Assembly (NCBI GenBank): GCA_017378975.1
Contig: JAFNXT010000055.1
Location: 1-16,386, forward strand
DNA: 16,386 nucleotides
Direction: 5' to 3'
DNA from: Oscillospiraceae bacterium
GTDB lineage: Bacteria; Bacillota; Clostridia; Oscillospirales; Oscillospiraceae
The stretch's first letter is position 1; each line of letters opens with the position of its first letter. The notes beneath the pieces are model-generated. The model was not told the DNA's origin. It did not search any database and was given only the letters and a program-made list of their open reading frames with translations. Position numbers and translations under genes: made by a program. This document shows positions 1 to 7,259 of this stretch, piece after piece.

Positions 1-2
1 AG

Positions 3-206
3 GCGGTTGAGCCAGGCAGCCAGTATACCTATTCCAACTTTGGCGCGGGATTGACCGGCGCAATCGTGGAGTCTGTGACCGGAAAGGACGTATCCACTTA
101 CATGCGTGAGACGCTCTTTGCGCCGCTTGACATCGACGCGGCATACAGCGCCACCCAGCTTGCCAATCCGGATGATATTGCAGCAACGTACAAAAAAGAC
201 GGCTCG
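3..206 (+). pseudogene. Serine beta-lactamase-family protein fragment
   Basis: The reading frame is open from the window edge, so the N-terminal half with the SxxK motif is not visible. The piece reads PGSQYTYSNFGAGLTGAIVE, then a VTGK segment and LFAPLDI. This is the YxN-motif region of the class C beta-lactamase / penicillin-binding esterase family (Pfam Beta-lactamase type). The resemblance stops at about residue 68 (KKDGS, near 204). The frame then continues as unrelated sequence and ends at 315-317, inside the next gene. A family member should run on for 100 or more residues after this point. I infer truncation by a deletion, a rearrangement or an assembly join. The family assignment is fairly safe; its function (peptidase, esterase or lactamase) cannot be told from this piece. 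Confidence 0.6.
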
Positions 207-267
207 ACTGGGTATTATGTACATGTTGGGCGCCTGGGACTTGCTGGACAAGCAGGCAGGCAAGTAA
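207..267 (+). pseudogene. uxuA: Possible C-terminal tail of mannonate dehydratase (UxuA)
   Basis: From about 207 a different frame carries a short protein-like tail, LGIMYMLGAWDLLDKQAGK, ending in TAA at 265-267. A tail of the form ALG-x-x-Y-x-x-G-x-W-D is what I recall from the end of Firmicute mannonate dehydratases. The gene directly downstream encodes the enzyme that acts one step before UxuA in glucuronate breakdown, so uxuA is the expected upstream neighbour. Only about 19 codons are present and there is no start, so this is a remnant joined to the beta-lactamase-family fragment. The identification rests on memory of the family tail plus gene context and is moderate at best. Confidence 0.4.
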
Positions 268-291
268 CATATAATTTTGGAGGTAATTACT

Positions 292-1137
292 ATGCTGAAT
301 CTTCCCTTGAATATTGATTATTCCGGCAAGGTGGTCGTTGTGACCGGTGCCGGCGGTCTGATCTGCGGCGCTATGGCCCGCGCGTTTGCCCAAAGCGGCG
401 CAAAGGTTGCCGCCCTGGACCTGAACGAGGATGCGGTTAAGGCGCTGGCCAACGAGCTGAAGGCTGAAGGCTTTATCTGCGAAGGCTACAAGGCCAATGT
501 GCTGGATCCCGAGGCTCTGGAAGCGGTTCACCAGGCGGTGCTGAGCGACCTGGGTCCCTGCGATATTCTGGTTAACGGCGCCGGCGGCAACAATCCCCGT
601 GCCACCACCGACAATGAGTATCAGCACGAGGCTAAGGAAGGCGGCAAGTCCTTCTTCGATCTGGAGCCGGGCGGCGTGGATTTCGTGTTCAAGCTGAACT
701 TCCAGGGCACCCTGCTTCCTACGCAGGCCTTCGCCAAGGATATGGTGGCGAAAAAGAAGGGCGTGATCCTGAACATCTCCTCCATGAACGCCTATACGCC
801 CCTGACCAAGATCCCTGCCTACTCCGCCGCCAAGGCCGGTATCTCCAACTTCACCCAGTGGCTGGCGACCCATTTCGCCGGTACGGGTATCCGTTGCAAC
901 GCGATCGCTCCCGGCTTCCTGGTGTCTGCTCAGAACAAGGCTCTGCTGTTCAACGAGGACGGCACGCCTACTGCCCGTTCCGCCAAGATCCTGGGCGGCA
1001 CTCCCACCGGCCGTTTCGTGGACGCGGACGAGCTGATCGGTGCCACCCTGTTCCTGTGTGACGACAAGGCCGCCTCCGCCATCACCGGTGTGGTCCTGCC
1101 TGTGGACGCAGGCTTCGCCGCTTACTCCGGCGTGTAA
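292..1137 (+). CDS. uxuB: SDR-type D-mannonate oxidoreductase (fructuronate reductase)
   Basis: This 281-residue cytoplasmic short-chain dehydrogenase/reductase resembles the SDR form of UxuB found in Firmicutes (B. subtilis YjmF). It would interconvert D-fructuronate and D-mannonate with NAD(P)H in hexuronate catabolism. The dinucleotide-binding segment starts at TGAGGLICG (from T18). NGAGGNNPR follows the central strand. The catalytic set is S164, Y177 and K181 (YSAAK). The insert containing EYQHEAKEGGKSFFDL (about residues 110-125) is typical of this subfamily and absent from short SDRs. I chose ATG 292 because GGAGG at 279-283 sits 8 nt upstream; an in-frame TTG at 277 overlaps that site. 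The gene follows a probable uxuA tail and ends just before a hairpin terminator. The SDR family is certain and the uxuB role is likely; a gluconate or other polyol dehydrogenase is the alternative. Confidence 0.82.
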   Translation: MLNLPLNIDYSGKVVVVTGAGGLICGAMARAFAQSGAKVAALDLNEDAVKALANELKAEGFICEGYKANVLDPEALEAVHQAVLSDLGPCDILVNGAGGNNPRATTDNEYQHEAKEGGKSFFDLEPGGVDFVFKLNFQGTLLPTQAFAKDMVAKKKGVILNISSMNAYTPLTKIPAYSAAKAGISNFTQWLATHFAGTGIRCNAIAPGFLVSAQNKALLFNEDGTPTARSAKILGGTPTGRFVDADELIGATLFLCDDKAASAITGVVLPVDAGFAAYSGV

Positions 1138-1149
1138 AATGAACAAAGA

Positions 1150-1186
1150 TACCGCCCCTGTTTCAAAAAAACAGGGGCGGTATTTT
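1150..1186 (+). terminator. Rho-independent terminator after uxuB
   Basis: A perfect 14-bp stem pairs 1150-1163 with 1169-1182 around a 5-nt loop, with four T residues following. It lies between the converging uxuB and yesL-like genes. The flanks are A/T-rich on both sides, so it may also stop transcription from the minus strand; it overlaps the last codon of the minus-strand gene by two bases. Confidence 0.85.
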
Positions 1187-1805
1187 ATGCGTCATCATCA
1201 TCGTCCTCGGGCATATACTGGACGAAGACCTTTTCGATCAGCCAGGCCTGGACCGTGGCGCAGATGGCGGGGAGGAGCATGAACAGCACCGGAACGGTCA
1301 ACAGCAGGACCAGGGTGACGATCATGGTGAGCAACATCCCGGCGGTGGTGGGGAGGTGGATCACGGTGTAGGACAGGGCGGTGCGGTGCAGATCCAGGAA
1401 GCGGTAACGGAACCGGGACTGGATCGGGATCACCCACAGGAACATGGCCAGAGGGATCAGCAGAGTGCCGGCGTAGAGCATGGAGTAGGTGGCGGCCAGC
1501 GTGCCGGAGCCTGCGGTGGTGGTGATCTGATAGCCGAGGATCAGAAGCGTGAAGACGACGCCCCACAGCGCCGACAGCCCCAGACCGGGCAGGAGCTCAG
1601 CCTTCAGAGTCCGGAAGAACCGTCGATAGGGCCCGTCCTCCTTGCCGTGGAGGCAGTGGGCCACGGTGTCGTACAGGGCGATGCTGGCGGGCGCGATCGT
1701 GAGCACCGGCACACAGCAAAGGAGCCACAGCAGGCTCAGTCCGAAAAAATCGCCGAAGCGGCTGAACCAGCGCATGATGAAGCTTTCTGGTCTGCGGGGA
1801 TCCAT
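1185..1805 (-). CDS. YesL/DUF624 family membrane protein
   Basis: This 206-residue integral membrane protein has the DUF624 (YesL) layout. An N-terminal amphipathic stretch contains FSRFGDFFGLSLLWLL. Hydrophobic segments lie at roughly residues 20-42, 75-95, 105-130, 148-170 and 172-190. The polar segment between the first two (HCLHGKEDGPYRRFFRTLK) matches the family's conserved loop. The protein ends in an acidic tail, PEDDDDDA. YesL proteins are common beside carbohydrate-use genes in Firmicutes, but their biochemical role is not established. I chose the ATG at 1803-1805 because AAGGA lies 6 nt upstream; the ATG at 1809-1811 is pressed against that site. It is monocistronic, divergent from the amino-sugar cluster, and has its own promoter at 1837-1865. 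Confidence 0.75.
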   Translation of the reverse strand: MDPRRPESFIMRWFSRFGDFFGLSLLWLLCCVPVLTIAPASIALYDTVAHCLHGKEDGPYRRFFRTLKAELLPGLGLSALWGVVFTLLILGYQITTTAGSGTLAATYSMLYAGTLLIPLAMFLWVIPIQSRFRYRFLDLHRTALSYTVIHLPTTAGMLLTMIVTLVLLLTVPVLFMLLPAICATVQAWLIEKVFVQYMPEDDDDDA

Positions 1806-1836
1806 AGTCATTCCTTCTTTTCGTCAGATTGACACG

Positions 1837-1865
1837 ATTTTACCATGATCCGGGAGATTTGTCAC
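1837..1865 (-). promoter_or_regulatory. Sigma-A promoter for the yesL-like gene
   Basis: On the minus strand, GTGACA (1860-1865) is followed after 17 nt by TAAAAT (1837-1842), with a TGn extended -10 element. The predicted start lies about 25 nt upstream of the ribosome site. The whole gene-free stretch 1806-2058 holds only this promoter and the opposing one at 1957-1985, separated by A/T-rich DNA. Confidence 0.7.
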
Positions 1866-1956
1866 TATAAAACCTCATAAAAACCCGGTGAAAATAGTGG
1901 GATGTAAAACGATAATCGAAATTTGCAAAAAAATCAACGATTGTGATAAAAAATGT

Positions 1957-1985
1957 TTGCTTTTCTGAAAGGGCTATGGTATGAT
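1957..1985 (+). promoter_or_regulatory. Strong extended -10 promoter of the amino-sugar cluster
   Basis: TTGCTT (1957-1962), a 17-nt spacer and TATGAT (1980-1985), with a TG pair one base before the -10 element. An A-rich tract at 1926-1952 could act as an UP element. Predicted initiation near 1992 gives a leader of about 65 nt. The 16 bases around the -10 element, CTATGGTATGATATGC, recur identically in the pullulanase promoter. I found no clear repressor dyad over the core promoter. Confidence 0.8.
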
Positions 1986-2058
1986 ATGCGTGGTTTTTGT
2001 TCAGTATCCCCGGCCACAGGCTGTGAGGATCAAATCTATCCATTGAGGTGTTGATATC

Positions 2059-3135
2059 GTGAAAATCGAAAATATCGCACAGGCGTTCCAGATCGAGGGT
2101 GCGCCCGTCAGCTGCCAGGAGTTCGGCAGTGGTCATATCAATCAGACCGTCAAGGTGGTCACTGATGCCGACCGTGTCTATGTGCTCCAGCGGATCAATA
2201 AGTACGTCTTCAAGGATCCCGTCAGCGTCATGAACAATGTGGTGGCGGTCATCGACTTCCTCCGGGAAAAGTCCGACGATCCCGAGTCCTGCCTGAAGGT
2301 CTACCCCGCCAAGGACGGCAAGTCCTACTTCGTGGATGACGAGGGCGAGTACTGGCGTATGTACAACTTCATCGACGGCTTCTGCCTGGACGCTCCCGAG
2401 ACCGAAGAGGACTTCTATGAGAGCGCACTGGCCTTTGGTCACTTCCAGCAGCTGCTGGCCCAGTTCCCCGCCGATACGCTGGTGGAGACCATCCCCGAGT
2501 TCCATAACACCATCGACCGCTACCGTCAGTTGAAGGAGTCCATCGCCGCCGATGCCTGCGGCCGCGTGGCTGAGGTCCGGGAGGATCTGGATTTCCTGCT
2601 GGAGCGTGAGGAGCTGGCCGGCACTCTCCAGCGGATGCGCGAGAGTGGTGAGCTGCCCCTGCGTGTCACTCACAACGATACCAAGCTGAACAACGTCCTG
2701 CTGGATAAGAAGACCCGTAAGTCTCTGTGCGTGCTGGATCTGGACACCGTCATGCCCGGTCTGAGCCTGTACGACTTCGGCGACTCCATCCGTTTCGGTG
2801 CCGCTACCGGCGCTGAGGATGAGCAGGATCTGAGCAAGATGACCATGGACCTGCACCTGTTCGAGGTGTACACCAGAGGCTTCCTGAATGCCGCTACCGC
2901 ACTGACCGAGAAGGAAGTGCAGATGCTGCCTCTGGGTGCTTTCGTGATCACCATCGAGCTGGCCACCCGGTTCATGAAGGACCATCTGGACGGCGACAAG
3001 TACTTCAAGATCGCTTTCCCCGGTCATAACCTGGTCCGTGCCCGTGCCCAGATGAAGCTGGCCGCGGATATGCAGAGCAAGCTGGACGAGATGGCCGCCA
3101 TCGTGGCCAAGGTCGTCGCCCAGTCCCGTAAATGA
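2059..3135 (+). CDS. nahK: N-acetylhexosamine 1-kinase-like phosphotransferase
   Basis: This 358-residue cytoplasmic enzyme belongs to the aminoglycoside-phosphotransferase (APH) fold family. It resembles bifidobacterial NahK (about 359 residues), which uses ATP to make GlcNAc-1-phosphate and GalNAc-1-phosphate. Near residues 22-30 is FGSGHINQT, the family's substitute for a glycine loop. The catalytic loop HNDTKLNNVLLD carries the putative base D207. The metal-binding segment LDLDTVMPGLSLYDFGDSIR starts at L226. The GTG start at 2059 is chosen because GAGGTG (2045-2050) lies 8 nt upstream and no in-frame ATG fits. It is the first gene of the cluster, 19 nt before the ROK gene, with strongly biased codons that suggest high expression. 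The fold is certain. N-acetylhexosamine is the best substrate guess, supported by nagA nearby, but other sugars or choline-like substrates are possible. Confidence 0.75.
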   Translation: MKIENIAQAFQIEGAPVSCQEFGSGHINQTVKVVTDADRVYVLQRINKYVFKDPVSVMNNVVAVIDFLREKSDDPESCLKVYPAKDGKSYFVDDEGEYWRMYNFIDGFCLDAPETEEDFYESALAFGHFQQLLAQFPADTLVETIPEFHNTIDRYRQLKESIAADACGRVAEVREDLDFLLEREELAGTLQRMRESGELPLRVTHNDTKLNNVLLDKKTRKSLCVLDLDTVMPGLSLYDFGDSIRFGAATGAEDEQDLSKMTMDLHLFEVYTRGFLNAATALTEKEVQMLPLGAFVITIELATRFMKDHLDGDKYFKIAFPGHNLVRARAQMKLAADMQSKLDEMAAIVAKVVAQSRK

Positions 3136-3154
3136 TATCAGGAGGTTTACCATC

Positions 3155-4534
3155 ATGCAATACTTAGGCGTAAATTTTGATCTTAAGCACGTTCCGGAGC
3201 TCGATCCCGAGTTCATCCCCTTCGGTGTTTGGACCGATGCTTACCTGAAGGGTGCCAAGCAGCCCGTGTCCATCGCTGTGGAGCGTGACAAGGGGCATGT
3301 GTCCGTTCGTCATACTTTCATCCACGGTACCCCCGAGATGGCTGAGGCTGACTACCGCTATCTGGAGCGGTATGTGAAGTTCCTGCTGTGGTCCATCGGC
3401 GGCTTCCGTGTCACCGTTTGCGGTTGCTCCGAGCTGACCAAGCAGCTCCAGGAGGCTTACACCGCTGAGGGCGTCCGTGCTTTCGACTATGACTTCTTCC
3501 AGAAGCTCTACGAGCGTGAGCTGGAGATCCTGGATCTGCCCCTGGATCAGTGCCCCACGCCCAACGAGTCTCCTGTGCCCATTGGTGGTCACATGGAGGG
3601 TTGCCGCATCGGCTTCGATGCCGGCGGATCTGACCGTAAGGTCTCCGCTGTGATCGACGGTGAGTGCGTCTACTCTGAGGAAGTGGTCTGGCATCCCAAG
3701 ACCCAGGCCGACCCCACTTATCAGTATGAGGGCATCCTGGATTCCTTCCGGACTGCCGCTTCCAAGATGCCCCGTGTGGATGGCATCGGCGTCTCTTCCG
3801 CCGGTGTGTTCATCGGCAACGCTCCCATGATCTCCAGCCTGTTCATCAAGGTCCCCCGTTCCCGTTGGGACGAGGTCAAGACCATCTATGACCGGGCCGG
3901 TGCCGCCATCGGCGATGTGCCCGTGGTGGTCGCCAACGACGGTGACGTGACCGCTCTGGCCGGTGCCATGGGCATGGGCTGTGGCCGGATCATGGGCCTG
4001 GCCATGGGCACCAGCGAGGCTGTGGGCTATGTGGACAAGGACAAGAACGTGCTGGGCTGGATCAGCGAGCTGGCCTTCGCTCCCGTGGACCTGAACGAGG
4101 AGGCCATGGCCGACGAGTGGTCCACCGACATCGGCGTGGGCTGTAAGTACTTCTCTCAGGATGCCGTGATCAAGCTGGCTCCCCGGGCCGGCATCGAGCT
4201 GGATCCCGATATGACCCCCGCCGAGAAGCTCAAGGCCGTCCAGGAGCTCATGGAGCAGGACGATCCCAGAGCACAGGCCATCTTCCAGACCATCGGTATC
4301 TATCTGGCTTACACCGTGGTGCTGTACTCCAAGTTCTATGACATCGAGCACATGATGGTCCTGGGCCGTGTCATGTCCGGCAAGGGTGGCGAGACCATCC
4401 TCAACAACTGCCAGCTGGTCCTGCAGGATGAGTTCCCCCAGCTCTATGAGCAGATCCGCGTGATGCTGCCCGATGAGAAGACCCGTCGCGTGGGTCAGTC
4501 CGTGGCCGCCGCCAGCCTGCCCGATATCGGTTGA
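3155..4534 (+). CDS. ROK-family sugar kinase-like protein with N-terminal extension
   Basis: This is a 459-residue protein. Residues about 150-459 show the ROK (repressor/ORF/kinase) fold: phosphate loop FDAGGSDRK with D155, and NDGDVTALAG with putative catalytic base D262. A glycine-rich GMGCGRIMGLAMGT follows. A SEL motif with E305 stands where ROK kinases have GExGH. Two things are unusual. The first ~150 residues are an extension that I do not recognise, and it has no helix-turn-helix of the NagC/XylR type. The zinc motif (H plus CxCGxxGCxE) is missing, since the sequence after E305 is AFAPVDL. AGGAGG at 3140-3145 fixes the start. Placed between a hexosamine 1-kinase-like gene and nagA, it may phosphorylate an amino sugar at C6 (for example GlcNAc or ManNAc), or be a non-kinase ROK protein. 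Codon bias suggests high expression. Confidence 0.7.
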   Translation: MQYLGVNFDLKHVPELDPEFIPFGVWTDAYLKGAKQPVSIAVERDKGHVSVRHTFIHGTPEMAEADYRYLERYVKFLLWSIGGFRVTVCGCSELTKQLQEAYTAEGVRAFDYDFFQKLYERELEILDLPLDQCPTPNESPVPIGGHMEGCRIGFDAGGSDRKVSAVIDGECVYSEEVVWHPKTQADPTYQYEGILDSFRTAASKMPRVDGIGVSSAGVFIGNAPMISSLFIKVPRSRWDEVKTIYDRAGAAIGDVPVVVANDGDVTALAGAMGMGCGRIMGLAMGTSEAVGYVDKDKNVLGWISELAFAPVDLNEEAMADEWSTDIGVGCKYFSQDAVIKLAPRAGIELDPDMTPAEKLKAVQELMEQDDPRAQAIFQTIGIYLAYTVVLYSKFYDIEHMMVLGRVMSGKGGETILNNCQLVLQDEFPQLYEQIRVMLPDEKTRRVGQSVAAASLPDIG

Positions 4535-4540
4535 TATGTC

Positions 4541-4574
4541 AAAGGGCAGCACCGCCAGCGGTGTTGCCCTTTTT
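4541..4574 (+). terminator. Intrinsic terminator/attenuator between the ROK gene and nagA
   Basis: A 14-15 bp stem (4541-4555 with 4558-4572, one G-U pair) is followed by a T5 run (4570-4574). It sits just after the ROK stop codon and 26 nt before the nagA start. No promoter is obvious between the hairpin and nagA, so partial read-through is the simplest way nagA is transcribed. Confidence 0.75.
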
Positions 4575-4599
4575 GAAAAAAATTCAAGGAGGATTTCAT

Positions 4600-5730
4600 A
4601 TGTTTTTTAAGAATGCCCGGATCTTCGGTTCTGATTTCAGGTTCCATATGGGTGCTTTCGAGGTGGTGGATGGCAAGTTCGGTGCTGTCCTGCCTGAGGA
4701 GGTCCCTGCCGATGCCATCGATCTGGAGGGTGCTACCGTCATCCCCGGTCTGATCGACGTCCACAGCCACGGCAACTCCAATGCCGACTTCTCCGACGGT
4801 GACTACGAGGGCCTGAAGACCATGGCCCGTCACTACGCTGAGTGTGGCATCACTTCCTTCGCTCCCGCTTCCATGACGCTGCCCTACGATGTTCTGGAGA
4901 AGGCTTTCGCCACTGCCAAGAAGATCGTGGAGGAGGCTCCCGAGGGTTGCAGTGTCCTCCGGGGCATCCAGATGGAGGGTCCCTACTTCTCCTACAAGAA
5001 GCGTGGCGCTCAGAACGCCGACTATCTGAAGGAGCCTGATTTCGAGGGCTTCAAGAAGCTGTATGAGGGCTGTGACGGTCTGGTGCGGATCGTGGATATC
5101 GCTCCCGAGCTGCCCGGTGCCGCTGAGTTCGTAGCTCAGGCCAGCAAGCTGTGCACCGTGTCCATCGCTCACACCGATTCCGACTACGACCACGCCAAGG
5201 CCGCCTACGATGCCGGTGCCACCCATCTGACCCATCTGTACAACGCCATGCCCGGTATCAACCACCGGAACCCCGGCGTGATCCCTGCCGCTGTGGAGAA
5301 CCCCAACGTCCGTGCTGAGATCATCTCTGACGGCTATCACATCCATCCCGCTTCCGTGCGGCTGGCCTTCTCCATGTTCGGCGGTGACCGGATGATCCTG
5401 ATCTCCGATTCCGGCCGTTGCGAGGGTCTGCCGGAGGGCAGCAAGTTCGATCTGGGCGGTCAGGATGCATGGCTGCAGAACGGTGTGGCCCGTCTGGGTG
5501 ACGGCACCATCGCCTGCTCCGCTACCAACCTGTTCGACTGCATGGTCAATGCCATCTCCTTCGGCGTGGGTGAGGAGAATGCCGTCCGTGCCGCTTCCTA
5601 CAATCCTGCCTGCGCCATTGGCTGTGAGGACAAGGTCGGCTCCATCGCCACCGGCAAGATCGCTGACTTCGTGATCTGCAACGCCGACTACACCGCCAAG
5701 CGTGTGTTCCTGGCCGGTAAGGAGCTTTGA
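4600..5730 (+). CDS. nagA: N-acetylglucosamine-6-phosphate deacetylase
   Basis: This 376-residue cytoplasmic amidohydrolase removes acetate from GlcNAc-6-phosphate to give glucosamine-6-phosphate, which feeds glycolysis or cell-wall synthesis. Visible active-site elements are HSH at residues 55-57, the metal ligand E126 in GIQMEGPYF, H191 in IAHTD, H212 in THLYNAM, and GYHIH ending at H249. The catalytic aspartate is D270 in ISDSGRCEGLPEG. GSIATGKIADFV lies near the C-terminus. The HxH pair matches the B. subtilis-type two-metal enzyme rather than the E. coli form, which lacks it. I chose the ATG at 4600 because AAGGAGG lies just upstream; an in-frame ATG at 4531 would put the terminator hairpin inside the gene. 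Its neighbours make it the deacetylation step of an amino-sugar pathway. The enzyme identification is firm. Confidence 0.92.
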   Translation: MFFKNARIFGSDFRFHMGAFEVVDGKFGAVLPEEVPADAIDLEGATVIPGLIDVHSHGNSNADFSDGDYEGLKTMARHYAECGITSFAPASMTLPYDVLEKAFATAKKIVEEAPEGCSVLRGIQMEGPYFSYKKRGAQNADYLKEPDFEGFKKLYEGCDGLVRIVDIAPELPGAAEFVAQASKLCTVSIAHTDSDYDHAKAAYDAGATHLTHLYNAMPGINHRNPGVIPAAVENPNVRAEIISDGYHIHPASVRLAFSMFGGDRMILISDSGRCEGLPEGSKFDLGGQDAWLQNGVARLGDGTIACSATNLFDCMVNAISFGVGEENAVRAASYNPACAIGCEDKVGSIATGKIADFVICNADYTAKRVFLAGKEL

Positions 5731-5745
5731 TCCATTGAAAACTGT

Positions 5746-5790
5746 CATCGCGAGGCCGGTCCTTTGTGACCGGCCCCGCGATGGTTTTTT
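5746..5790 (+). terminator. Rho-independent terminator after nagA
   Basis: A 16-position stem pairs 5746-5761 with 5768-5783 (one A-C mismatch) around a 6-nt loop and is followed by six T residues (5785-5790). It ends 19 nt before the MATE start codon, so the MATE gene depends on read-through or on a weak promoter I cannot identify. Confidence 0.85.
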
Positions 5791-5809
5791 GCTGTTTCAG
5801 GAGGATGTC

Positions 5810-7195
5810 ATGTTTCTGAAAAGATATATCGGGGACCGGGCCTTCTATCGACGGGTCGTCGGTGTGGCGGTACCGATCATGATACAGTCCGGTATCACCA
5901 ATTTCGTTTCTCTGCTGGACAATATCATGGTGGGACAGGTCGGTAACGCTCCCATGAGCGGCGTGTCGATCGTCAATGGCCTGCTCTTCGTTTTCAATCT
6001 CTGTATCTTCGGCGCCTGCTCCGGCGCCGGGATCTTCACAGCCCAGTTCCATGGGTCGGGCGACCGGGAGGGCGTTCGGGATACCTTCCGGTTCAAGCTG
6101 ATGGTCTGTCTGGGGCTGACCGTGCTGGGGGTCGGCGTGTTCCTCGTGGGAGGGGAAGGGCTGATCGGGCTCTACCTGAGAGGCGATGGGGATGCGGATA
6201 TGGCCCTGCAGACCATGGAGCATGGCCTGCGGTATCTGAGGGTCATGCTGGCCGGTCTGATCCCCTTCGCGTTGTGCAATGCCTACGCTTCTACCCTGAG
6301 AGAGACGGGGCAGACCATGGTCCCCATGATCGGTGGTGTCTGTGCGGTCTTCGTGAATCTTGTGCTGAACTACGCGCTGATCTTCGGGCATTTTGGGATG
6401 CCAGCCATGGGGGTCCGGGGCGCGGCGCTGGCCACGGTGATATCCCGGTTCGTGGAACTCTTCGTGGTCGCCGGATGGACCCACTGGAACCACCGGAAAG
6501 CGACTTTCATCCAAGGGGCACTGTCTTCCATGGCGATCCCCGGACAGCTTCTGAGGGACATCATGAAGAAAGGGACCCCGCTCCTTATCAACGAGTTCCT
6601 TTGGGCCAGCGGCATGGCGATCATGAACCAGTGCTATTCCACCTGCGGTCTGGATGTGGTGCCTGCCATGAATATCTCCAAGACACTGTATGATCTGGGC
6701 AGCGTGGTGTATCTCTCCATGGGCAACGCCGTGGGCATCCTCATGGGACAGCTGTTGGGCAGTGGGGCAGGGAAGGATACGGTGCTGGATCAGGACCGGA
6801 AGCTGATCGCTCTGAGCGTCATGTCCGGCGTGGTCTTCGGTGGGCTCATGGCGGCGGTCAGCGGACTGTTCCCCATGATGTACAACACCACGGAGGACGT
6901 ACGAAGGCTCGCCGGGCTCCTGATCGTGATCAGCGGCGTCATGATGCCTTTCAATTCCTATGTGAACGCCGCTTATTTCACTCTGCGGTCCGGGGGTCAG
7001 ACGGTGGTCACGTTCCTGTTCGACAGCTGCTATATGTGGGCGGTTTGTGTGCCGCTGGCGTTCCTGCTCAGTCGTTTCACCGACATCACGATCATACCGC
7101 TGTTCATCCTGTGCCACTTTACGGACCTGATCAAGTGCTGTGTAGGCCATTGGATGATCAGGCGGGGGACGTGGATCCGGGATCTGACCCGTTGA
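5810..7195 (+). CDS. MATE-family multidrug/toxin exporter
   Basis: This is a 461-residue polytopic membrane protein of normal length for the MATE family, which exports cationic drugs or metabolites in exchange for Na+ or H+. The N-terminal lobe shows the family pattern VAVPIMIQSGITNFVSLLDN followed by IMVGQVG. The ASTLRETGQTMVPM segment (about residues 160-175) matches the conserved loop of the N-lobe. About twelve hydrophobic helices are visible, in two related halves (second half from roughly residue 245). AGGAGG (5799-5804) is 5 nt before ATG 5810; an in-frame ATG at 5702 lies within nagA and is unlikely. It is the last gene of the cluster. Its codon bias is clearly weaker than that of the three genes before it, and a terminator separates it from nagA, so it may not share their function. 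The substrate is unknown. Confidence 0.88.
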   Translation: MFLKRYIGDRAFYRRVVGVAVPIMIQSGITNFVSLLDNIMVGQVGNAPMSGVSIVNGLLFVFNLCIFGACSGAGIFTAQFHGSGDREGVRDTFRFKLMVCLGLTVLGVGVFLVGGEGLIGLYLRGDGDADMALQTMEHGLRYLRVMLAGLIPFALCNAYASTLRETGQTMVPMIGGVCAVFVNLVLNYALIFGHFGMPAMGVRGAALATVISRFVELFVVAGWTHWNHRKATFIQGALSSMAIPGQLLRDIMKKGTPLLINEFLWASGMAIMNQCYSTCGLDVVPAMNISKTLYDLGSVVYLSMGNAVGILMGQLLGSGAGKDTVLDQDRKLIALSVMSGVVFGGLMAAVSGLFPMMYNTTEDVRRLAGLLIVISGVMMPFNSYVNAAYFTLRSGGQTVVTFLFDSCYMWAVCVPLAFLLSRFTDITIIPLFILCHFTDLIKCCVGHWMIRRGTWIRDLTR

Positions 7196-7208
7196 CATGG
7201 ATAAAAAC

Positions 7209-7238
7209 AAGGCGTGCCGCTTTCGCGGCACGCCTTTT
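7209..7238. terminator. Bidirectional terminator between MATE gene and pullulanase
   Basis: A perfect 12-bp G/C-rich stem (7209-7220 with 7225-7236) has a TTTC loop. It is followed by T residues on the plus strand and preceded by AAAAACAA, which gives a T-rich tail on the minus strand. It serves both converging genes. Confidence 0.88.
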
Positions 7239-7259
7239 GCGTAGGTCAGGGAGAAGAAC

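Noticed and set aside
1898..1915. A cre-like (CcpA) sequence near TGTAAAACGATAATCG upstream of the amino-sugar promoter
   Set aside because: It needs a one-base insertion to fit the consensus and lies well upstream of the -35, so I do not call it.
1840..5748. Minus-strand frames of 417-462 codons opposite nahK, the ROK gene and nagA
   Set aside because: These are shadows of strongly biased plus-strand genes. They have no ribosome sites at their starts and low-complexity products.
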